From Deltaproteobacteria bacterium (GTDB taxonomy: Bacteria > Myxococcota > Polyangia > Haliangiales > Haliangiaceae): a stretch of 7,973 nucleotides of DNA. The stretch spans positions 1-7,973 of the forward strand of contig JAGSPR010000317.1 of assembly GCA_018262455.1 (NCBI GenBank), read 5' to 3'. The notes under the pieces were generated by a model. That model was not told the DNA's origin and did not search any database. It saw nothing but the letters and a program-made list of their open reading frames with translations. Below are positions 5,367-7,973 of the stretch, in pieces. The translations under genes were made by a program, and so were the position numbers. How positions within the stretch are numbered: the stretch's first letter is position 1; the number at the start of each line of letters is the position of its first letter.

Positions 5367-6215
5367 ATGGGATCTTCTGAAGCCGTGTCGGATCTGGATG
5401 AAGCTGCCGGGGCTGCCCTCGTGCCCCCTGCCATCCTGCGCGGCAGCGCACGCGGCCTCGAGATCGTGGTCCATGGCCAGGCCCCAACCGATGCGATCGT
5501 CGCCGCGGTCGCCGAGCGGCTGGCCGAGGCCCCCACGTTCTTTCGCGGCAGCGACGTCAGGATCCGCGTCGACGCCGGACCGCTCGCGCCCGGTTGTCTG
5601 TCGCGACTCGACGCGATCGCGGGCCAGTTCGAGCTCCGCATCGTCGAGGTCGGAGCCGCGGTGAAACGCGGGACCTCGGAGGACGCGGTCCCTGTCCCCA
5701 ACCTCGCGGCAGGCTCGGCCCCCGCGCCCGCTTCGGGCGCCTCCGCCGAACCAGCGCCTGCCGATCCCGTGCAGGCCTCGGTGGTCCCGGCCGACGCGGC
5801 GGTCTTGCCGGAGTCGGTGGAGCCGGTCGCGATCGATCTCGAGCCCGACATCGAGCTCGTCCCCGACACCCGGGTCCTCGTCGGTCCGGTCCGCTCGGGC
5901 GTGATCCTCGAGCACCGCGGCCACGTCATCATCTTCGGTGACGTCAACCCCGGTGCCGAGATCCGCGCCGAGGGCAACATCGTCGTGCTGGGACGCCTGC
6001 GCGGCACCGCCCACGCCGGCATCGGTCGCGACGTCGGTTTCATCCTCGCGTTGCGGCTCGAGCCGCAGCAGCTCCGCATCGGTCGGCTGGTCGCGCGCGC
6101 GAGCGACAGCGATACCCCGGCCGCGGTCCCCGAGATCGCGCACGTCACGGACGCCACCATCATCGTCGAACGCTACCTGGGCCGCCTGCCGGGCAGCCTC
6201 GCCGCCAGCCTCTAG
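5367..6215 (+). CDS. minC: Septum site-determining protein MinC
   Basis: A 282-residue MinC, the inhibitor of FtsZ assembly that MinD carries to the membrane to block division at wrong sites. The N-terminal domain spans about 22-95 (AILRGSARGLEIVVHG through FELRIVEV). A long Pro/Ala/Glu-rich linker covers about 96-168. The C-terminal beta-helix domain covers about 170-270, with GHVIIFGDVNPGAEI (185-199), GNIVVLGRLRGTAHAG (203-218) and LEPQQLRIG (231-239). The MinD-binding motif reads RSGV (176-179) instead of RSGQ as in E. coli. At 282 residues it is longer than the E. coli protein (about 231), largely because of the linker. The start is ATG 5367, with AAGGG at 5356-5360. It is the first gene of minCDE, 22 bases before minD. 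Confidence 0.95.
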   Translation: MGSSEAVSDLDEAAGAALVPPAILRGSARGLEIVVHGQAPTDAIVAAVAERLAEAPTFFRGSDVRIRVDAGPLAPGCLSRLDAIAGQFELRIVEVGAAVKRGTSEDAVPVPNLAAGSAPAPASGASAEPAPADPVQASVVPADAAVLPESVEPVAIDLEPDIELVPDTRVLVGPVRSGVILEHRGHVIIFGDVNPGAEIRAEGNIVVLGRLRGTAHAGIGRDVGFILALRLEPQQLRIGRLVARASDSDTPAAVPEIAHVTDATIIVERYLGRLPGSLAASL

Positions 6216-6237
6216 CCGTCAGTCCAAGGAGATCTTC

Positions 6238-7032
6238 ATGGGTCGAGCAATCGTCATCACGTCAGGCAAGGGCGGCGTCGGCAAGACGACCGTCACCGCC
6301 AACCTCGGCACCGCTCTCGCCCAGCTCGGACACTCGGTCGTGCTGATCGATGCCGACATCGGCCTGCGCAACCTCGATGTCGTCATGGGCCTCGAGAACC
6401 GGATCGTCTACCACCTCGTCGACGCGATCCGCGGCAAGTGCACGGTCGCCAAGGCGATGATCAAGGATCGCCGGAGCGAGAACCTGTGGATGCTGCCGGC
6501 GTCGCAGACCGACGACAAGGACTCCGTCACCCCGGAGGAGATGCGGAGCCTCGTGTGCGAGCTCAAGCACACGCACGACTTCGTGCTGATCGATTGTCCG
6601 GCAGGGATCGAGCAAGGGTTCAAGAACGCGATCGCGGGCGCCGACGAGGCGATCGTCGTCGCCACCCCCGAGGTCTCGTCGATCCGCGATGCCGACCGCG
6701 TGGTGGGCCTGCTCGCGGCGGCCGACGTCCCGGCCCGGCTGATCGTCAACCGGATCTCGCAGCACCTCGTGAAGCGGGGCGACATGCTGTCGCAGTCCGA
6801 CGTGATCGAGATCCTCGCGCTCGACCTGCTCGGCACGATCCCGCTGGACGATCACATCGTCGCCACCACGAATCGCGGCATGCCCGCGGTGCTCGAAGGC
6901 AAGTCGCTCGCCGCCAAGGAGCTCAACCGGATCGCCAGGCGGCTGTCCGGCCTCGAAGTCGAGGATCACGCGACCGGCGGGTTCTTCACCAGACTCGGCC
7001 GCGCGCTCGGGCTGTCGGCCACACCGGCGTGA
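6238..7032 (+). CDS. minD: Septum site-determining ATPase MinD
   Basis: A 264-residue MinD, the ParA-type ATPase that dimerises on the membrane with ATP, recruits MinC and is released by MinE. It has the deviant Walker A GKGGVGKTT (Lys11 signature, Lys16), the switch I/A' region IDADIGLRNLD (Asp38, Asp40, same numbers as E. coli), Walker B VLIDCPAGIEQG (Asp119) and ATPEVSSIRDADRV. The C-terminus GGFFTRLGRALGLS is the expected amphipathic membrane-targeting helix, followed by four residues. The frame is open upstream through minC, but AAGGAG at 6226-6231, 6 bases before ATG 6238, and the family N-terminus fix the start. All key ATPase residues are present. Confidence 0.97.
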   Translation: MGRAIVITSGKGGVGKTTVTANLGTALAQLGHSVVLIDADIGLRNLDVVMGLENRIVYHLVDAIRGKCTVAKAMIKDRRSENLWMLPASQTDDKDSVTPEEMRSLVCELKHTHDFVLIDCPAGIEQGFKNAIAGADEAIVVATPEVSSIRDADRVVGLLAAADVPARLIVNRISQHLVKRGDMLSQSDVIEILALDLLGTIPLDDHIVATTNRGMPAVLEGKSLAAKELNRIARRLSGLEVEDHATGGFFTRLGRALGLSATPA

Positions 7033-7036
7033 GGAG
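7031..7036 (+). promoter_or_regulatory. Ribosome binding site of minE overlapping the minD stop
   Basis: GAGGAG at 7031-7036 shares its first two bases with the TGA stop of minD (7030-7032) and lies 7 bases before the minE ATG 7044. The overlap suggests coupled translation, which would help hold the MinD:MinE ratio constant. This ratio sets the oscillation or patterning behaviour in characterised Min systems. Confidence 0.75.
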
Positions 7037-7043
7037 TCCATCC

Positions 7044-7298
7044 ATGTGGAATGCCGTCAGAGGATTCTTGTCGGGCAAGTCGAGTCGCGATGTGGCGAAG
7101 GGCCGCTTGCACCTCGTGCTCGCTCACGATCGCACCGGGCTCGAAGGCGGGCGGCTCCAGGAGATGCGCCAGGAGATCGCCGCGGTGATCGCGAAGTACG
7201 TCCCGATCGATGCCGACGCGGTCGAGATCCAGATCGAGACCCGCAGCCGAGAGACCCAGCTGACCGTTTCGAGTCCGATCCAGCCCCGCAACGCGTGA
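7044..7298 (+). CDS. minE: Cell division topological specificity factor MinE
   Basis: An 84-residue MinE (88 in E. coli), which releases MinC from MinD and stimulates the MinD ATPase, so that division is permitted at the right site. The N-terminal membrane-contacting segment is MWNAVRGFLSG (1-11). The MinD-binding stretch is DVAKGRLHLVLAHDR (16-30). The topological-specificity part includes MRQEIAAVIAKYVPID (41-56) and VEIQIE. The length and motif order are those of a full MinE. ATG 7044 is fixed by the GAGGAG site that overlaps the minD stop, only 11 bases upstream of the gene. It is the last gene of the min operon, and a hairpin follows the stop. Confidence 0.95.
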   Translation: MWNAVRGFLSGKSSRDVAKGRLHLVLAHDRTGLEGGRLQEMRQEIAAVIAKYVPIDADAVEIQIETRSRETQLTVSSPIQPRNA

Positions 7299-7301
7299 CC
7301 C

Positions 7302-7326
7302 CGAGGGCCCACAAGGGGGACCCTCG
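7302..7326 (+). terminator. Hairpin after minE, possible operon terminator
   Basis: CGAGGG (7302-7307) pairs with CCCTCG (7321-7326). Inside, CCC (7308-7310) can pair with GGG (7315-7317) around ACAA, leaving a 3-base bulge. It begins 3 bases after the minE stop. No T-run follows, so termination would need to be atypical or Rho-assisted. Confidence 0.45.
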
Positions 7327-7393
7327 TCGCAAGGTGTCGCCGATCCTTGCTTCGCTGCGGACCGGCGTTGATCGATCCGGCTCGGGCCCGCGG

Positions 7394-7399
7394 TAAGCT
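7394..7399 (+). promoter_or_regulatory. -10-like element TAAGCT, 7 bases before an ATG start
   Basis: TAAGCT at 7394-7399 ends 7 bases before ATG 7407. The intervening CCGCAGC contains no Shine-Dalgarno sequence. TTGATC (7368-7373) is a possible -35 but is 20 bases away. The arrangement fits a leaderless transcript of the MCIIC gene. Confidence 0.42.
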
Positions 7400-7406
7400 C
7401 CGCAGC

Positions 7407-7559
7407 ATGTGCATCATCTGCGTCGAGCTCGCGAAGCAAGCGATGTCCCCACTCGAAGCGCGCCGTGCGCTGAGCGAGATGCGGGTCAAGCTCGACCGGG
7501 AACACGTGGCCGAGGTCGAGGAGAAGCTCGCGCAGGCCGAGAAGACGCAGAAGCCGTGA
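7407..7559 (+). CDS. Small MCIIC-start protein (50 residues), unknown function
   Basis: Starting at ATG 7407 the protein begins MCIICVELAKQAMSP, followed by a helical, strongly charged region (LEARRALSEMRVKLDREH, then VAEVEEKLAQAEK). The CxxC at residues 2-5 right at the N-terminus could bind a metal or act in redox chemistry, but one CxxC alone would need a partner or a dimer to bind zinc. I have an impression of similar short MCIIC proteins in deltaproteobacteria, but cannot name a family. The frame is open upstream to a TTG at 7347, but the residues encoded there look non-coding, and the TAAGCT hexamer 7 bases before ATG 7407 supports the short form. It lies downstream of the min operon in the same direction but is separated by a hairpin. 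Confidence 0.68.
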   Translation: MCIICVELAKQAMSPLEARRALSEMRVKLDREHVAEVEEKLAQAEKTQKP

Positions 7560-7616
7560 CCCTGGGATCGCCCTACGAAGGATGGCGCGGGGCGGCCGCC
7601 GTGTCGGCTCCCTATG

Positions 7617-7622
7617 TATGAT
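7617..7622 (+). promoter_or_regulatory. -10-like element TATGAT, 7 bases before an ATG start
   Basis: TATGAT at 7617-7622 differs from TATAAT at one position and ends 7 bases before ATG 7630. No Shine-Dalgarno sequence precedes the ATG. A 10-bp palindrome, GGCGGCCGCC (7591-7600), lies around the -35 region, where no -35 hexamer is evident. It fits a leaderless transcript of the GAF-domain gene. Confidence 0.48.
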
Positions 7623-7629
7623 GTAGCGA

Positions 7630-7973
7630 ATGGGAGCAACCCCGAGTCCCGAGCGCTTGCTGTCGGTGATCGAGCTCCAGAACGCGATCGCCGCGGCCGG
7701 GCTCAACGCCGACGAGGTGATGAACCTGGTCGTCGAGCGAGCGGCGACGCTCACCTCGGCGACCGGCAGCATCATCGCGATCGTCGAGGGTGAGGAGATC
7801 GTGTACCGCGCGACCGGCAAGCCCATCGCGCTCGCGCTGGGCACCCGGTTGCCGCGGGGCACGAGCGTGCCCGGACGTTGTGTCGCCGAGCGCGCGCCGC
7901 TGCGGATCGACGACGCGGCCCACGATGCCCGCGTCGATGCCGAGACCGTGACCCGAACCGGCGCCGGGTCGAT
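7630..7973 (+). CDS. GAF-domain protein, N-terminal part (runs off the window)
   Basis: An open frame from ATG 7630 continues to the window end without a stop (114 complete codons). The segment reads as a GAF domain: an N-terminal helix (LLSVIELQNAI), DEVMNLVVERAATLTSATG, a strand SIIAIVEGEEIVYRATG, GTRLPRGTSVPGRCVAERAPLRIDDAAHD and TGAGS. GAF domains bind small ligands or chromophores, and in myxobacteria usually sit before histidine kinase, cyclic-di-GMP or sigma-54-activator output domains. The output domain is outside the window, so its role is open. The single cysteine in GRCVAE aligns with a region common to many GAF domains and is not evidence for bilin binding. The start is supported by the TATGAT hexamer 7 bases upstream and by the gene-free 70-base gap after the MCIIC gene. 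Confidence 0.88.
   Translation, partial: MGATPSPERLLSVIELQNAIAAAGLNADEVMNLVVERAATLTSATGSIIAIVEGEEIVYRATGKPIALALGTRLPRGTSVPGRCVAERAPLRIDDAAHDARVDAETVTRTGAGS

Noticed and set aside
4812..6143. Long minus-strand open frame of 443 codons across csbD and minC
   Set aside because: It runs antisense to minC and csbD and overlaps the 61-residue gene in another frame. It has no recognisable motif, and minC homology is decisive.
5938..6237. N-terminal extension of MinD back into minC
   Set aside because: The extension is out of frame with minC, looks non-coding (Ser/Arg/Pro-rich), and MinD starts naturally at ATG 6238 after an AAGGAG site.
7591..7600. 10-bp palindrome GGCGGCCGCC before the GAF gene as an operator
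   Set aside because: Short GC palindromes are expected by chance at this base composition. I mention it only in the promoter entry.

Overview
The window is high-GC DNA (estimated by eye at about two-thirds G+C) with tightly packed genes on both strands. The protein types, the codon use and the small hypothetical proteins suggest a deltaproteobacterial or myxobacterial organism (Myxococcota, perhaps a Haliangium/Kofleria-type lineage). That placement is inferred from general resemblance, not from a database match. It looks like ordinary chromosomal sequence. I see no insertion sequence, phage gene, CRISPR array, tRNA or rRNA.

Left part (1-1496, + strand): a hairpin that may end an upstream transcript, an unrecognised membrane-anchored protein (121-687) and a metallo-beta-lactamase-fold hydrolase (711-1496). 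The hydrolase converges on a minus-strand block. Reading leftwards, that block holds an unrecognised helical protein with a C-terminal SH3-like tail (4486-3791), a small lipoprotein (3681-3316), a spermidine-synthase-like protein (3228-2536) and a tRNA-dihydrouridine synthase (2535-1546). The last two abut exactly, TAG then ATG, and are probably one operon. At the convergent junction a 24-bp sequence from the end of the dihydrouridine synthase gene is repeated 73 bp further on.

Middle (4487-5366): a divergent intergenic region of about 300 bp with two perfect inverted repeats, then a CsbD-like stress protein with a histone-H1-like basic tail (4790-5005). A GC-rich tandem repeat cluster follows and runs into the 3' end of a 61-residue minus-strand hypothetical gene (5269-5084).

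Right part (5367-7298, + strand): a complete minC-minD-minE operon, the septum-placement system. MinC inhibits FtsZ, MinD is the membrane ATPase that recruits it, and MinE displaces MinC and stimulates MinD. After a terminator-like hairpin come a 50-residue protein starting MCIIC (7407-7559) and the start of a GAF-domain protein that runs off the window (7630 onward).

The most interesting pattern is regulatory. Five genes that are not internal to an operon have a TANNNT -10-like hexamer ending exactly 6 or 7 bases before the start codon, with no Shine-Dalgarno sequence, which is the signature of leaderless mRNAs. csbD, minD and minE instead carry clear AAGGAG or GAGGAG sites. I did not find a clear new defence or biosynthetic system. 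The other points of interest are the two-part protein at 3791-4486, the repeats that overlap gene ends, and the presence of a full Min system in a probable myxobacterial relative.
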